A stretch of 64,000 bases of DNA from Verrucomicrobiales bacterium (lineage in GTDB: Bacteria > Verrucomicrobiota > Verrucomicrobiia > Verrucomicrobiales > DEV007): the NCBI GenBank assembly GCA_029213195.1, contig JARGNI010000024.1, positions 28,028 to 92,027 of the forward strand. The letters run 5' to 3'. Both the position numbers and the translations under genes were made by a program. This document shows positions 51,200 to 61,035 of the stretch, one piece after another (position 1 is the stretch's first letter; the number at the start of each line of letters is the position of its first letter). Under the pieces are notes generated by a model. That model made no database searches. It was not told the origin of the DNA and saw nothing but the letters and a program-made list of their open reading frames with translations.

Positions 51200-53140
51200 A
51201 TGAGTAATGATCCAGAGTTCCCGGCCATTCTCCCGGTTGGATTGATTCGAGAAACCTTCGATCTTACGATCGCTTCCAGCGGTTTCGGGACGGTCCTGGA
51301 AGCCCGGCAAGAATTGTTCATAGCGACAACCCAAACCGGGAAACGGTTTCGGGGGAGCGCGACCACAGCGCTCAAGGTGCTGGACATGCCGGAGAGCGGC
51401 TCATACCCGGCCAACACCTCCACTCTCGGACGGTTCGCCTGGATCGGTGGACATGGACAACCGGTGGTTCGCAAACTGGCGACGCTGGAGGATGCGAACT
51501 ACCCCCTCACGGTATCGGCGCTTCAAGTGTTGGAAGGAAGTGTGGTAGAGAAAGGAGACCCAGTCTGCGAACTTTGTGATTCCTCTGGTCAGAAGATTCG
51601 CATGCGTTCTCCGGAAGCCGGTCGAATCCTGCACCTGGGTTTTTCCGAGAAGGATACCATTGCGCAGCGATCAGAATTTGTCTCGCTTCAGACCGAGCGC
51701 CTGGAGGTTCCGGCTGCCGAAGCAGTGAAGATGTTTTCGTGGAATATCACTTCAGACATCGAGTCAGCGCGTGGAACCACGGAAACAACAAAGCAGTCTA
51801 CGAATCAGACTCCGGAGTTCGAAAAGCCCAACACTTCCGAAGGAACGACAAAGCGACGAGAGAAAGAGCGCACACGTCCGCTCAGCCGCCTCTGGAGCGT
51901 TCTCTTTTTCGGCAGCATGGCGGTTGTGCTGATGGCCCTCTTCTTTGGGGAGCGGCTCTCATCGGGGGTCGCACTCGTATCGCAGACCTATCAACGAATG
52001 GTGGGTGGCGTGGAGGCTTCGACACCTTCCGCCAACACCTCGAGCCACGTTATTGGCGAAGTTTCCAAGTCCATTCCAGGTGAAGATCCGGAACCCAATT
52101 CGGACTTTCAATCAACTCCGGATCCAGAGATGAATGCCGAACCTGCCATCAACTCGGCCAGTCATAAGGCCGGGACGGCAAGCGAAGAATTGGAGTTACC
52201 CGATGGCACGGCGAACAATGCTCCAAGGTCCGGTGCCAACTACTTTTCTCTCTCGGAGATGGATCACGGTGATCAACGCCTCGTCCTCGGTGTTCCCGAG
52301 CAGGATGTGGCTGCGTTCTTGCGGCAGATCGTCAACGAAGGGGAATACGGATTTGAGGCCGTGGATGTTTACGCAAGTTTTGAGGAAGAGCCTCTCTACA
52401 ATTTCATATTGGGACCACCCAACAACGATTGGTGGGTCGCGCACTGTCTTCCCGGAGACTTTTATCCGACCTTCATCGCGGAGCGGGAGGCGGAGGGATA
52501 TCGTGTCGTTTCCTCCGAACCATTTCTATTTCAGGGAAAGTTGCATTTCGCGGCTCTTCTGAGCAAGCAACTGCGCAGAGAGCAGCTGCGATTTGTGATG
52601 GTTGCGCCACGCGAAGGCGAGATCGTGTTTCGACGTGACTTCTCGACAGAAATCGAGGCGGACTACATCCCGGAATACCTCGAAAAGATAGAAGGCAATT
52701 ATCCAATCGACCTGCCTTTTGGGTATACTCTGAAATCGATGCGCCCTTTTTCCACAGGGTTGGCGACATACGTCAGCCTGATCTACGAGAAGCCACCGGA
52801 GATGACGTTTTCATTGCTTCACTACAAAATGGTCGTGGGGCGATCGTTTCAATCCTTACGTCTGGCCTTGAAAGAACACAAAAGGAGGAACCTTACGATT
52901 GGGGATTTCCAGGCCTCTCTGGGACAATCCTTCCCACGCCAAGTGGAATACAGTGCGATCTTCACTGAGACGTCCGAAGCCTCCGGTCTCGAAGCCAGCC
53001 CGGCAGCGCAACTTGCTGACATCTTCAAAAAGTATCAGGGGCAACGTCTCAAACGGATTTCTGCCGTGATCCCACCAAGTCGTTCGGCACCAGGTCAAGC
53101 AAGCGACGAAGCCCTCTTTTGGGTTCAGTTTGCTCCGTGA
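51200..53140 (+). CDS. Unknown single-pass membrane protein with four repeated ~50-residue modules
   Basis: The 646-residue protein is not recognised as a whole. Residues about 105-166 look like a biotinyl/lipoyl-type hairpin (VLEGSVVEKGDPVCEL ... MRSPEAGRILHLGFSEKDTI) without an attachment lysine. A polar linker precedes one membrane span at 231-250. The C-terminal part (about 345-646) has four units that each end in an aromatic-hydrophobic strand; the clearest is FIAEREAEGYRVVSSEPFLF followed by QGKLHFAALLSK, others end TYVSLIYEK and EYSAIFTE. This resembles bacterial tandem repeat domains found fused to hydrolases. It is divergent from the AraC gene. Confidence 0.65.
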   Translation: MSNDPEFPAILPVGLIRETFDLTIASSGFGTVLEARQELFIATTQTGKRFRGSATTALKVLDMPESGSYPANTSTLGRFAWIGGHGQPVVRKLATLEDANYPLTVSALQVLEGSVVEKGDPVCELCDSSGQKIRMRSPEAGRILHLGFSEKDTIAQRSEFVSLQTERLEVPAAEAVKMFSWNITSDIESARGTTETTKQSTNQTPEFEKPNTSEGTTKRREKERTRPLSRLWSVLFFGSMAVVLMALFFGERLSSGVALVSQTYQRMVGGVEASTPSANTSSHVIGEVSKSIPGEDPEPNSDFQSTPDPEMNAEPAINSASHKAGTASEELELPDGTANNAPRSGANYFSLSEMDHGDQRLVLGVPEQDVAAFLRQIVNEGEYGFEAVDVYASFEEEPLYNFILGPPNNDWWVAHCLPGDFYPTFIAEREAEGYRVVSSEPFLFQGKLHFAALLSKQLRREQLRFVMVAPREGEIVFRRDFSTEIEADYIPEYLEKIEGNYPIDLPFGYTLKSMRPFSTGLATYVSLIYEKPPEMTFSLLHYKMVVGRSFQSLRLALKEHKRRNLTIGDFQASLGQSFPRQVEYSAIFTETSEASGLEASPAAQLADIFKKYQGQRLKRISAVIPPSRSAPGQASDEALFWVQFAP

Positions 53141-53307
53141 CAAGTGGGTGCTACGACCGCTAAGGAATCTAGTTTGTTCCATCGCGCAACATCACTCCTC
53201 TGCTTCAAAAGCAATGGATCCACCGCCCCTACATTTCTCCCCCAATAGAGATTGGCCACGATACTTCGCATCGGTATGCCCTTTCTCATTCCGCCCCATG
53301 CGCCCCC

Positions 53308-53499
53308 TTCCTCACCCTCCTTCTTTTCTCCTGCCTGATCGCCGCAGCTCCATCCGCTGAGAAAAAATCCAACATCATCCGGTTCTCGATCGACGATCAG
53401 AACGAATGGGCCGGTTGTCTCGGTGGGCATCCCCGGCCGCAGGCACCGAAGATCGACCGGTCCTCCGGACAACTCGCCTTGACCGCATCCCGCCGGTGA
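53308..53499 (+). pseudogene. Sulfatase relic (signal peptide and first strand only)
   Basis: Translated in the frame of 53308 this stretch reads FLTLLLFSCLIAAAPSAEK, then KSNIIRFSIDDQNEWAGCLGG and HPRPQAPKIDR, which is the signal peptide and N-terminal metal-site segment of a sulfatase. There is no start codon in frame nearby, homology stops at about 53460, and a stop follows at 53497. No active-site CxPSR or later sequence remains before hypC at 53522. It is a decayed or deleted gene. The rest of 53141-53307 holds nothing recognised. Confidence 0.75.
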
Positions 53500-53521
53500 A
53501 GGAAGCTGTTTTCACCTTCCC

Positions 53522-53779
53522 ATGTGTCTTGCCATTCCTGGAAAAATTCTTGAAGCCGAAGGCGAAGACGCCCTTCTGCGCACCGGTCGGGTCCAGTTCG
53601 GGGGCATCACCAAGGAGGTCAACCTGGCCTACACGCCGGAAGCGGGCATCGGCGACTATGTCCTCGTCCATGTCGGCTTCGCGATCTCGGTGATCGACGA
53701 ACGGGAAGCCCAACGGGTTTTCGACTACATGGATGAGATTGGCGAGTTGCCTTCCGCCTCCGAAGCCACTCCGGGCTGA
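53522..53779 (+). CDS. hypC: Hydrogenase maturation chaperone HypC
   Basis: The 85-residue HypC/HybG-type chaperone carries the Fe(CN)2CO unit with HypD and delivers it to the hydrogenase large subunit. The essential N-terminal Cys2 is present (MCLAIPGKI), followed by GRVQFGGITKEVNLAYTPE and GDYVLVHVGFAISVID, all diagnostic. It is alone on the plus strand at the left edge of the hydrogenase cluster and overlaps the convergent hypF by 55 bases at the 3' end. Confidence 0.96.
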   Translation: MCLAIPGKILEAEGEDALLRTGRVQFGGITKEVNLAYTPEAGIGDYVLVHVGFAISVIDEREAQRVFDYMDEIGELPSASEATPG

Positions 53780-56016
53780 GTCGAAGGAACCGTACGACCC
53801 GCGACGTAGGCCTGGCCGAGGGCGAGCCCTCCATCATTGGGAGGAACAAGGCGATGCCAGATCGGGGTGAACCCTTCCTCGCGCAAACGGCGAATCACGG
53901 TCTCGGTCAGGTAGCGATTCTGAAAGCAACCACCGGAGAGTGCTACCCGGCTCTGCCCGGCCTCGCAGGCCACCTGGAGAATCAATTCCACCAGCGAGTG
54001 GTGGATCCTCGCAGAGATCCTAGCGGCCGACTCACCTTCGGCGAGATCATGAAGGCATCCCTTGATAATGGGGAACCAGTTGCCTGGTGAGGAGTCGAGC
54101 ACATAGCTACCCAGCGATCCGGCATTCTCCGGAAGGAGAAATTCCAACTCCATCGCCGCCTGCCCTTCGAAGGTGGTTCGATGGCGAATCCCCAGCAAGG
54201 CGGCCAGACCATCGAACAGCCGTCCAGCGCTGCTGGTGCGGGGACTGTGGATCTTCCGCGCGAGACTGGTTCGGACGATGCGCAGTTCTTCCTCGGTAAA
54301 GGCAGCTGCAAGGGTCGTCTCCTCTACGGGAATCCCTGCCTCGTGCAATAGCCCCAGCGCGGTGCGCCTCGGTTCGCGCACGCATCGCTCTCCTCCCGGC
54401 AGGGAAAAGGAACGCAGGTGGGAAAACCGCTCGAACTCGGCCCCATTGACGATAAGGAATTCCCCTCCCCAGATCGTCCCGTCTGGTCCATATCCGGTCC
54501 CGTCCCACGCCACCCCCAGGACGGTTTCGTCGATCCCGTTCTCGGCCAGACAGGCGGCGATGTGAGCGTGGTGATGCTGAACGGAAATCGCGTCCTCGCA
54601 AGAAGCGCTCGAGTGATAGCCCGGATGGCTGTCGCAGACGACCCGCTCCGGACGCGCACGAGACAGGTCCGGCAGGTCCTGCGTCCGGGTGCGGAAAGCA
54701 TCCTGCGCCAACGGGGATTCGAGATCGCCGTGATACTGGCTCAGGAAGATCCGATCGCCATCGGTAACGGCGATGGCATTCTTGAGATCGCCTCCCAGCG
54801 CGAGAACGGGACGAAGCTTGCCCGGTACCACGATGGGCGCAGGCGCGTAGCCTCTCGACCTCCTCAGCGACAACTCCCGGCCTGCCATGACACAGGCCAC
54901 GGAATCGTCGACGGCACGCTCGATGGGACGGTCGTGGAAAAGAAAGTCGTCAGCGATCCCGCTGAGCCGCTCCTGAGCTTCTTCATTGGAAATACAGATC
55001 GGTTCGTCGCTCAGATTTCCGCTGGTTGCGACAACGGGAAACCCGAGCCGGCGCATCAGGAGGTGATGCAGCGGCGAATAGGGTAGCAGGACACCGAGGC
55101 GGGGATTCCCTGGGGCGAGGCTGTCCGCCAATGATTTGGAATCTCGTCGCTGCAGCAACACGATGGGCGCCGCCACCGATTCGAGGATTTCCTTTTCGAT
55201 AGTCTGTAGCAGGCAGTGTTCGGCGACCGAATCAAGATTGGGAAACATCACCGCGAGAGGTTTGTCAGGGCGACGTTTCCGTTCGCGCAGACGCTGAACG
55301 ACCTCGTCGCTCCGGGCATCGGCGAAGAGATGAAATCCGCCCACTCCCTTGACCGCCACGATCCGCCCCGCTTCGATCGCGCGGGTGGCCGATTCCATCG
55401 CGTCGTTTCCTGTCTCTTCTCCAAACGCGACCCGTGGGCCGCACCGGGGACAGGCATTAGGTTGGGCATGGAAACGCCGATCGGCAGGATCGTCATACTC
55501 GGCCTGGCAATCCGGGCACATCCGGAAACCGGACATGGTCGTGTTGGCGCGATCGTAGGGCAGGGATTGCACAATGCTGAATCGCGGACCGCACTGGGTG
55601 CAGTTGGTGAAAGGATAGAGGTAGCGACGATCTTCAGGGTCGAAGATCTCGTGCAGGCAGTCTCCACAAGTCGCAAGATCGGGAAGGACTTCGCCTGCCC
55701 TACCATGCCCGCCCCCTTCCCCTTCCGAATCGAGAATCGCAAACTCACTCTCGCCGGCAAGAGGCAGGAACGAAACTTCCATCTCGCGAATGAGACAGTG
55801 AGGTGGGCAATTCTCCTTCAGCTGTTCCGGAAACGCTTCGGTCGATACAACATCCCCCTCGATCTCGATCTCAACCCCATCCGTTCGGTTTCGGACAAGA
55901 CCGGCGATCCCCAACTCTTTCGCGAGCCGATAGACAAAAGGGCGGAAGCCGACTCCCTGGACCGCGCCGGTGATGCCGATTCGCAGTCGCTGCCTCGAGC
56001 CAGCATCCTCACTCAT
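53725..56016 (-). CDS. hypF: Carbamoyltransferase HypF
   Basis: The 763-residue enzyme turns carbamoyl phosphate into the thiocarbamate on HypE that becomes the cyanide ligand. Domains in order: acylphosphatase-like (GAVQGVGFRPFVYRLA, about 15-30), two zinc fingers (CGDCLHEIFDPEDRRYLYPF; NCTQCGPRF; CPDCQ; CPRCGP, about 110-190), a YrdC/Sua5 domain (about 205-390) and the Kae1-like carbamoyltransferase domain (HHHAHIAACLAEN, VLGVAWDGTGYGPDGTIWGG). Its end overlaps hypC on the other strand; its start overlaps the maturation protease gene by 8 bases. Confidence 0.97.
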   Translation of the reverse strand: MSEDAGSRQRLRIGITGAVQGVGFRPFVYRLAKELGIAGLVRNRTDGVEIEIEGDVVSTEAFPEQLKENCPPHCLIREMEVSFLPLAGESEFAILDSEGEGGGHGRAGEVLPDLATCGDCLHEIFDPEDRRYLYPFTNCTQCGPRFSIVQSLPYDRANTTMSGFRMCPDCQAEYDDPADRRFHAQPNACPRCGPRVAFGEETGNDAMESATRAIEAGRIVAVKGVGGFHLFADARSDEVVQRLRERKRRPDKPLAVMFPNLDSVAEHCLLQTIEKEILESVAAPIVLLQRRDSKSLADSLAPGNPRLGVLLPYSPLHHLLMRRLGFPVVATSGNLSDEPICISNEEAQERLSGIADDFLFHDRPIERAVDDSVACVMAGRELSLRRSRGYAPAPIVVPGKLRPVLALGGDLKNAIAVTDGDRIFLSQYHGDLESPLAQDAFRTRTQDLPDLSRARPERVVCDSHPGYHSSASCEDAISVQHHHAHIAACLAENGIDETVLGVAWDGTGYGPDGTIWGGEFLIVNGAEFERFSHLRSFSLPGGERCVREPRRTALGLLHEAGIPVEETTLAAAFTEEELRIVRTSLARKIHSPRTSSAGRLFDGLAALLGIRHRTTFEGQAAMELEFLLPENAGSLGSYVLDSSPGNWFPIIKGCLHDLAEGESAARISARIHHSLVELILQVACEAGQSRVALSGGCFQNRYLTETVIRRLREEGFTPIWHRLVPPNDGGLALGQAYVAGRTVPSTQPGVASEAEGNSPISSM

Positions 56017-56470
56017 GAGCTATTACACACTCCCTTTGAATTTGTTCGAAAGCTTCGTCGACCGCTTGGGCGACTTCCGGAGAGAGTTCTTCACCGGGTT
56101 CGAATCGATGCCCTTCGATACCGTAAATGAGGACCTCGGGAGGCAACTTCTCCAGCGCCCTCGCCATTTCCACGGCCTCGAGGAGACTGAGCGAATGGGT
56201 CGAGCACTGCTGCACCAGGTCCGCAGGAATCGATTCCGTGCTGGCGTCGATTCTCCGGATCGTTCCCGGGGCGGATCCGGATTGCAGGGCATCGACGAGA
56301 ATGACTCTCTCCGCATCGGTCCAGAGCTCCATCAGGGAAAAGCATTCTCCGGAGGATTCGCGGATCTCCAGCCCCGGCAGTTCCAATGCAGCGAGTCGCC
56401 GAACCAGGATCCGACCCACCGCATCATCGCCGCGAAACTCGTTGCCGATCCCGATGAGCACCGTCTTCAT
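56009..56470 (-). CDS. Hydrogenase maturation endopeptidase (HycI/HyaD/HoxW family)
   Basis: The 153-residue protease removes the C-terminal peptide of the [NiFe] large subunit once nickel is in place. Family marks are GIGNEFRGDDAVG at the N-terminus with nickel-sensing Glu and Asp, VDALQSGSAPGTI in the middle and the Ser/Thr-His segment STHSLSLLEAVEMA. The adjacent large subunit ends in a ten-residue extension after DPCISCATH, the expected substrate. It overlaps hypF and starts 12 bases after hydA, in the same transcript. Confidence 0.95.
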   Translation of the reverse strand: MKTVLIGIGNEFRGDDAVGRILVRRLAALELPGLEIRESSGECFSLMELWTDAERVILVDALQSGSAPGTIRRIDASTESIPADLVQQCSTHSLSLLEAVEMARALEKLPPEVLIYGIEGHRFEPGEELSPEVAQAVDEAFEQIQRECVIAHE

Positions 56471-56482
56471 GAAACGCCGGGA

Positions 56483-57784
56483 CTAGCTCACCTCCTCGCG
56501 GTGGATCTTGAGGAAATGAGTCGCGCAGGAGATGCAGGGATCGTAGTTGCGGATCGCCTGTTCGCAGTGCCATTGGAGTTCATCATCAGGCAAGTCGATG
56601 TATTGTGGAACGAATCGATAGAGATCCCGCTCGATTGTTTTCTGGTTCTGTGAGGTTGGAGGAACGATTTTCGCATCGCGGATATCCCCGTTCCCGAGCA
56701 CACCGTAGCGATGATAGAGAATTCCGCGTGGTGCTTCGGTCGCGCCGAATCCGGTTTTGCCGGACGGGTCAACCTCGATCGCCGGAACCTCGGGCCGTTC
56801 GTAGTTCTCCAGGACCCGCAGGGCTTCCTCGAAGGCATAAAGCAGCTCCACGGCCCGGACGATGATGCTCTTGAACGGATTGAGGCATTGCCCGTCCAAT
56901 CCCGCCGCTTTCGCCGCCGCCTGTGCCCGCGGTGACAGCTTGTCGAAATTGAGATTGAACCGCGCCATCGGCCCCACGAAGTAGCTGCCCCGCTCCTTCA
57001 GCACGGAATGCAGGGCGTTGGTGTAGGGAACATGTTCCTCCTCGAAGTGTTCCTCGTATTCCGAAACATCGATATCGAGACCGTGATTCGAGACGATACG
57101 ACCTTCGCTCATTGGGTATTCATCAGGGTGTCTCAAACTCACGAACTCGTATTCCTGGTCGAAATCCGGGAACGGAAGCCCGGCGCACCACTGGATCGTT
57201 TTTTCCGCTGCCTCGATTCCCCATTTCAGGTCTTCGACCAGTTTCAGGAAGTCGCGTTTTCGAGGTGCCTTGTAGAACCCGCCCACCTTCACATTGACCG
57301 GGTGAATTTCTCTCCCGCCGAGCACGATGCCGATGTCGTTGCCGATTTTCTTCAAGCGAAGCCCCATCTGAACGAGCTCTCGATGATCCTTGGCCATCTC
57401 GATGGCGCTGTCGTATCCGAGAAAGTCGGGGGCATGGAGCATGAAAACATGAAGCCCGTGGCTCTCGATCCACTCGCCACAGTAGAGCAATCGTCTCAAC
57501 TCTCGAATCGCCCCCTCCACTCGCACACCGGCTCCATTTTCCATCGCGTGACAGGCGCTCATCTGGTAAGCCACCGGGCAAATTCCACAGATCCGTGCGG
57601 TGATGTCGGGAGCCTCTTCGAAGCGGCGTCCCTGCAGAAAGGCTTCGAAGAACCGGGGCGGTTCGAAAATCTTCAGCTTCACATCGTCAACTTTGCCGTC
57701 CTTGATTTTGACATGCATGGCACCTTCACCCTCGACCCGAGCGAGGTAATCCACCTTGATGGTCCTGATCTCTTTCTCACTCAT
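56483..57784 (-). CDS. hydA: [NiFe]-hydrogenase large (alpha) subunit, group 3b
   Basis: The 433-residue catalytic subunit binds the NiFe centre. Both cysteine pairs are present: C66 and C69 in RICGICP, and C417 and C420 in DPCISCATH; the L1 motif RVEGEG is at 16-21. After His423 a ten-residue tail ([10 protein letters not shown]) is the likely maturation peptide. Motif spelling, length and the hydB-hydG-hydD-hydA order match group 3b bidirectional NADP-linked hydrogenases (sulfhydrogenases). The enzyme is cytoplasmic. It overlaps the delta subunit gene by 8 bases. Confidence 0.96.
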   Translation of the reverse strand: MSEKEIRTIKVDYLARVEGEGAMHVKIKDGKVDDVKLKIFEPPRFFEAFLQGRRFEEAPDITARICGICPVAYQMSACHAMENGAGVRVEGAIRELRRLLYCGEWIESHGLHVFMLHAPDFLGYDSAIEMAKDHRELVQMGLRLKKIGNDIGIVLGGREIHPVNVKVGGFYKAPRKRDFLKLVEDLKWGIEAAEKTIQWCAGLPFPDFDQEYEFVSLRHPDEYPMSEGRIVSNHGLDIDVSEYEEHFEEEHVPYTNALHSVLKERGSYFVGPMARFNLNFDKLSPRAQAAAKAAGLDGQCLNPFKSIIVRAVELLYAFEEALRVLENYERPEVPAIEVDPSGKTGFGATEAPRGILYHRYGVLGNGDIRDAKIVPPTSQNQKTIERDLYRFVPQYIDLPDDELQWHCEQAIRNYDPCISCATHFLKIHREEVS

Positions 57785-58559
57785 GCTTTTCCGCTTCGGT
57801 CTTGAAGGCTTCGGCGTAGCCGTTGAAGGAGCGATAGGCCCGGAGAATGTCGGGATCGGACACTCCCATCGCTTTCCACTGCGCGGTCAACGCGGCGGTG
57901 TTGGGAGTCTCCATCGGACCAAAACATCCGTAGCAGCCGCGATCGTAGGCCGGGCAGATCGCACCGCAACCGGCCTGCGTCACCGGGCCCAGACAGGGAG
58001 TCCCGTGCGCCGTCATCACGCAGACATTGCCCCGCAGCTTGCATTCGACGCAGACGCTGTGAGTCGCGATGTTGGGTTTACGACGATGGAGAAAGGCGAG
58101 AATCACCTCGAGCAGTTGCTGCTTGTTGACCGGACAGCCACGCAATTCGAAATCGACCGGAACATGATCGGAAATCGCGGTCGAGGTTTCCAGGGTGTCG
58201 AGGTATTGCGGCGAGGCGTAGACGACCGACGCCATTTCCCTGACATCGCGATAATTTCGCAGCGCCTGGATTCCTCCGGCGGTGGCGCAGGCTCCGATCG
58301 TGATGAGGTATTCCGATTCCGCGCGGACCTGGCGGATTCGTTCGGCGTCGTGCTGACTCGTGATCGAGCCTTCGACGAGGGAAAGATCGTAGGGACCGGG
58401 AAGGACGCGGCGGGTCGCCTCCGGGAAATTGGCAATCTCGATGGCCTCCGAGACCGCGAGAATCTCATCCTCGCAATCGAGCAGGCTGAGCTGACACCCG
58501 TCGCAGGAAGCAAACTTCCACACCGCGAGTTTCTGTTTCGATTTCCCTTCCCCCTTCAT
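57777..58559 (-). CDS. hydD: [NiFe]-hydrogenase small (delta) subunit, group 3b
   Basis: The 260-residue small subunit carries iron-sulfur clusters that pass electrons from the NiFe site. Visible cluster ligands are C19 and C22 in [29 protein letters not shown] and a ferredoxin-like run [11 protein letters not shown] ... [25 protein letters not shown]. There is no Tat signal, consistent with a cytoplasmic group 3 enzyme. Start 58559 ([11 protein letters not shown]) overlaps the gamma gene by 4 bases; the open frame upstream is antisense noise. Confidence 0.95.
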   Translation of the reverse strand: MKGEGKSKQKLAVWKFASCDGCQLSLLDCEDEILAVSEAIEIANFPEATRRVLPGPYDLSLVEGSITSQHDAERIRQVRAESEYLITIGACATAGGIQALRNYRDVREMASVVYASPQYLDTLETSTAISDHVPVDFELRGCPVNKQQLLEVILAFLHRRKPNIATHSVCVECKLRGNVCVMTAHGTPCLGPVTQAGCGAICPAYDRGCYGCFGPMETPNTAALTAQWKAMGVSDPDILRAYRSFNGYAEAFKTEAEKHE

Positions 58560-59422
58560 AGTTCCCGTTGGCTGAACCAGTGCTTGAAATGATCGTAGCG
58601 AAAGACCGGCCCGTCGCGACAGATGAATTCCGGACCCAGCTGACAGTGACCGCAGAAACCGACCGCACATTTCATGTTTCGCTCCATCGTCAGGAAAATC
58701 CCGGCATCATCCATGCCTCGTTTGTTCAATTCGAGAATGGCATAGCGCATCATGATCTCCGGACCGCAGATCATCGCGGCGCTGTTCGAAGGATCGAAGT
58801 CAGCTTTGGCAATCAGATTGGTGACCACGCCGACATTGCGTTTCCAATCCGGCGTCGCCCGATCGACACTGACCCGGGTCTCGACTCCTTCCGTCCCGGA
58901 CCACTGATCGATCTCCGCGGGAAAGACCACGTCCTCCGGGCTGCGCGCCCCGATCAGAATCACGATGTTCCCGTAGCGCTCCCGGTGAGCGAGCGCGTAA
59001 CGGATTGCCGGACGCAGAGGAGCGAGTCCGATTCCGCCGGCGATGAAAACGAGGTCCCTCCCGAACAAACGTTCGACCGGCCAGGCACTGCCAAACGGTC
59101 CCCGCAGCCCGACGGTATCCCCGGGGTTGAGTTCGGACAGGGCCCGAGTCACCGTTCCGACACGCCGTATCGTGTGATACAGCGTGCCGCTTTCTTCATC
59201 GGCTCCACTGATGGAGATGGCGCTTTCCCCTCTGCCGAATCCATAGAGCATATTGAACTGGCCCGGCAGGAACGCGAATGGTCCGCCCGAATCTCGCTCC
59301 AGTTGCAAGGTGAAGGTGTCATGGTTCTCCCAATCGTTTGCTACGACCCGCCAGGCCTCCGGCAGCATGGGCGCCTCGGATTCCCGATTCGTCAGGGGAT
59401 TCTGGTGAACTTCCGGCATCAT
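58556..59422 (-). CDS. hydG: Hydrogenase gamma subunit, FAD/NAD(P)-binding oxidoreductase
   Basis: The 288-residue flavoprotein links the hydrogenase to NAD(P). It has an FAD domain ([22 protein letters not shown]), an NAD(P) domain ([35 protein letters not shown]) and a C-terminal [2Fe-2S] site [14 protein letters not shown] ... ICRDGP, like dihydroorotate dehydrogenase electron-transfer subunits and the sulfhydrogenase gamma subunit. It overlaps the cNMP-domain gene by 4 bases and hydD by 4 bases, so translation is coupled. Confidence 0.95.
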   Translation of the reverse strand: MMPEVHQNPLTNRESEAPMLPEAWRVVANDWENHDTFTLQLERDSGGPFAFLPGQFNMLYGFGRGESAISISGADEESGTLYHTIRRVGTVTRALSELNPGDTVGLRGPFGSAWPVERLFGRDLVFIAGGIGLAPLRPAIRYALAHRERYGNIVILIGARSPEDVVFPAEIDQWSGTEGVETRVSVDRATPDWKRNVGVVTNLIAKADFDPSNSAAMICGPEIMMRYAILELNKRGMDDAGIFLTMERNMKCAVGFCGHCQLGPEFICRDGPVFRYDHFKHWFSQREL

Positions 59423-59892
59423 GTCTGCGCGGGCCGGTTGTTGCCATAGAGATCGAGCAGCTGCAGCCGTGTCGCCTGGAGACGCGAAACCATGATGCGG
59501 GAGAGGCGTTTCATGAGTTCGTAGCCAAGCTCCGTGTCCTGCTCACACTTTGCCCGCATGCACTTCCCGTCGAAAGCCAAAGCGCGCACCGGTTGGACTG
59601 CAATGATATCGAACTGCCATTCATACGGCGGCATCAGCCAGGACCAGCCTACGATGTCGTCCGCGTCGATGGTCTGAATCGTCAGCCCTCCTCCCTGGGG
59701 GGCCGGGAAGGAAACCGCAATCCGGCCCTCGCGAATCAGGAAGAATTCGTTGGCGGGGTCGCCCTGGCGCGCCATGACCGTCCCCTCCTCGAAGCGGACG
59801 TTTTTGGCGCAACCGGTGACGACGTCGATGGTCTCGTCGTCCAGTCCGGAGAAGAAAGAGTGTTGTTTGATGATCGGAGCCAGGGTGCTCAT
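59419..59892 (-). CDS. Cyclic nucleotide-binding domain protein without DNA-binding domain
   Basis: The 157-residue protein is a Crp/Fnr-type sensor domain (residues about 10-125: [46 protein letters not shown]) with the start of a dimerisation helix ([21 protein letters not shown]) and no helix-turn-helix. The usual phosphate-binding RxS/T of true cAMP binders is not evident. It is fixed in the middle of the hydrogenase operon between hydB (21 bases) and hydG (4-base overlap), suggesting a structural or allosteric role with the enzyme rather than transcription. Confidence 0.9.
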   Translation of the reverse strand: MSTLAPIIKQHSFFSGLDDETIDVVTGCAKNVRFEEGTVMARQGDPANEFFLIREGRIAVSFPAPQGGGLTIQTIDADDIVGWSWLMPPYEWQFDIIAVQPVRALAFDGKCMRAKCEQDTELGYELMKRLSRIMVSRLQATRLQLLDLYGNNRPAQT

Positions 59893-59913
59893 AGTTGGAA
59901 TGTTAGTCTCGGT

Positions 59914-61035
59914 TCACGGTTCCTCGCGGATTGCGGCAATTTCCTCGGTGACGTCGATCCCCACCGGACACCAGGTAATGCAGCGACCACAGCCGACGCA
60001 TCCCGACGAGCCGAACTGGTCCTGCCAGGTGGCGAACTTATGGGTCAGCCACTGGCGGTAGCGGGACTTCGCCGATTGGCGGACGCTGCCTCCGTGCAGG
60101 TAGGAAAAATCGATCGTAAAACAGGAGTCCCAACGTCGCCAGCGCTCCGCGTTTTCCCCGGTCAGGTCGGTGACATCCTCGACCGTGGTGCAGAAGCAGG
60201 TCGGGCATACCATGGTGCAGTTGGCACAGGTCAGGCAGCGGTCGGCGAGTTCCTCCCAGCGAGGATGCTCCAGGTTCTGATAGAGCAGCTCCTTGACGCC
60301 CTTCGGATTCATTGTGCGTCCCATTTCGCGGGCGGTCTTTGCCACGAGTTCATCGGCAGCGCGTGTCTCCGGACCTGCTGCCGGAACCGTGGGCAGTTCG
60401 CTCAAGAGTTCGCGACCGGCTTCGCTGCCGACGGTGACCACAAAATAGTGTCTTTCCTCGTCGAGGATTTCCGTCAATGCCAGGTCATGAGGAATGCCCG
60501 CATCCACTTTCGGCCCGGTATTCATCGACGTACAGAAGCAGGTGCCTCCCGCCTGACCGCAATTGACGGCGATGGTGAAACTGTTCTCTCTCCGCCCCGC
60601 ATATTCCGAATCGACATAGCCGCTTCCCAGGAACACCCGATCCTGGATCGCCATGCCATGCAGCTCGCAGGAGCGCGCCCCGAGAAACGCAAAGCGGGGC
60701 GTTTCTTCATTTGAAGACTCGAAGCGGAGCGCGCCTTCACGGTCCCGACTCGCTCCGAAGAGTTTCACATGAGGAGGATGGAAAAACTGCTTCCACGACT
60801 GCGGTCCGACCACGTAGCCGAAGAGAGCCTCGTCGTCGCGTCGACGAAGGCGGTAGCGCCCCGCGTCCTGCTCGTCCGTCCATCCGATCGGCAGGTCTTC
60901 GACGCTATCCAGCTCCTCGTAGACGATGGCCTGGTCGACCACGGTCGGGCCGACCACGGTGAAGCCACGACTTTGGAGCGCCGTGAAGAGAGCTCCAAAA
61001 TCGGCCCGCTGCAGGATCTGGGGTTCTTCTCTCAT
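59914..61035 (-). CDS. hydB: Hydrogenase beta subunit, 4Fe-4S ferredoxin type
   Basis: The 373-residue subunit matches the group 3b/sulfhydrogenase beta subunit. The C-terminal third carries two 4Fe-4S motifs: [17 protein letters not shown] (about residues 268-284) and [12 protein letters not shown] (about 345-356). The N-terminal two thirds form the family's characteristic domain with further cysteines ([26 protein letters not shown]). It relays electrons between the core and gamma subunit and in related enzymes supports sulfur reduction. It directly follows hypE (stop 61036, start 61035). Confidence 0.95.
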   Translation of the reverse strand: MREEPQILQRADFGALFTALQSRGFTVVGPTVVDQAIVYEELDSVEDLPIGWTDEQDAGRYRLRRRDDEALFGYVVGPQSWKQFFHPPHVKLFGASRDREGALRFESSNEETPRFAFLGARSCELHGMAIQDRVFLGSGYVDSEYAGRRENSFTIAVNCGQAGGTCFCTSMNTGPKVDAGIPHDLALTEILDEERHYFVVTVGSEAGRELLSELPTVPAAGPETRAADELVAKTAREMGRTMNPKGVKELLYQNLEHPRWEELADRCLTCANCTMVCPTCFCTTVEDVTDLTGENAERWRRWDSCFTIDFSYLHGGSVRQSAKSRYRQWLTHKFATWQDQFGSSGCVGCGRCITWCPVGIDVTEEIAAIREEP

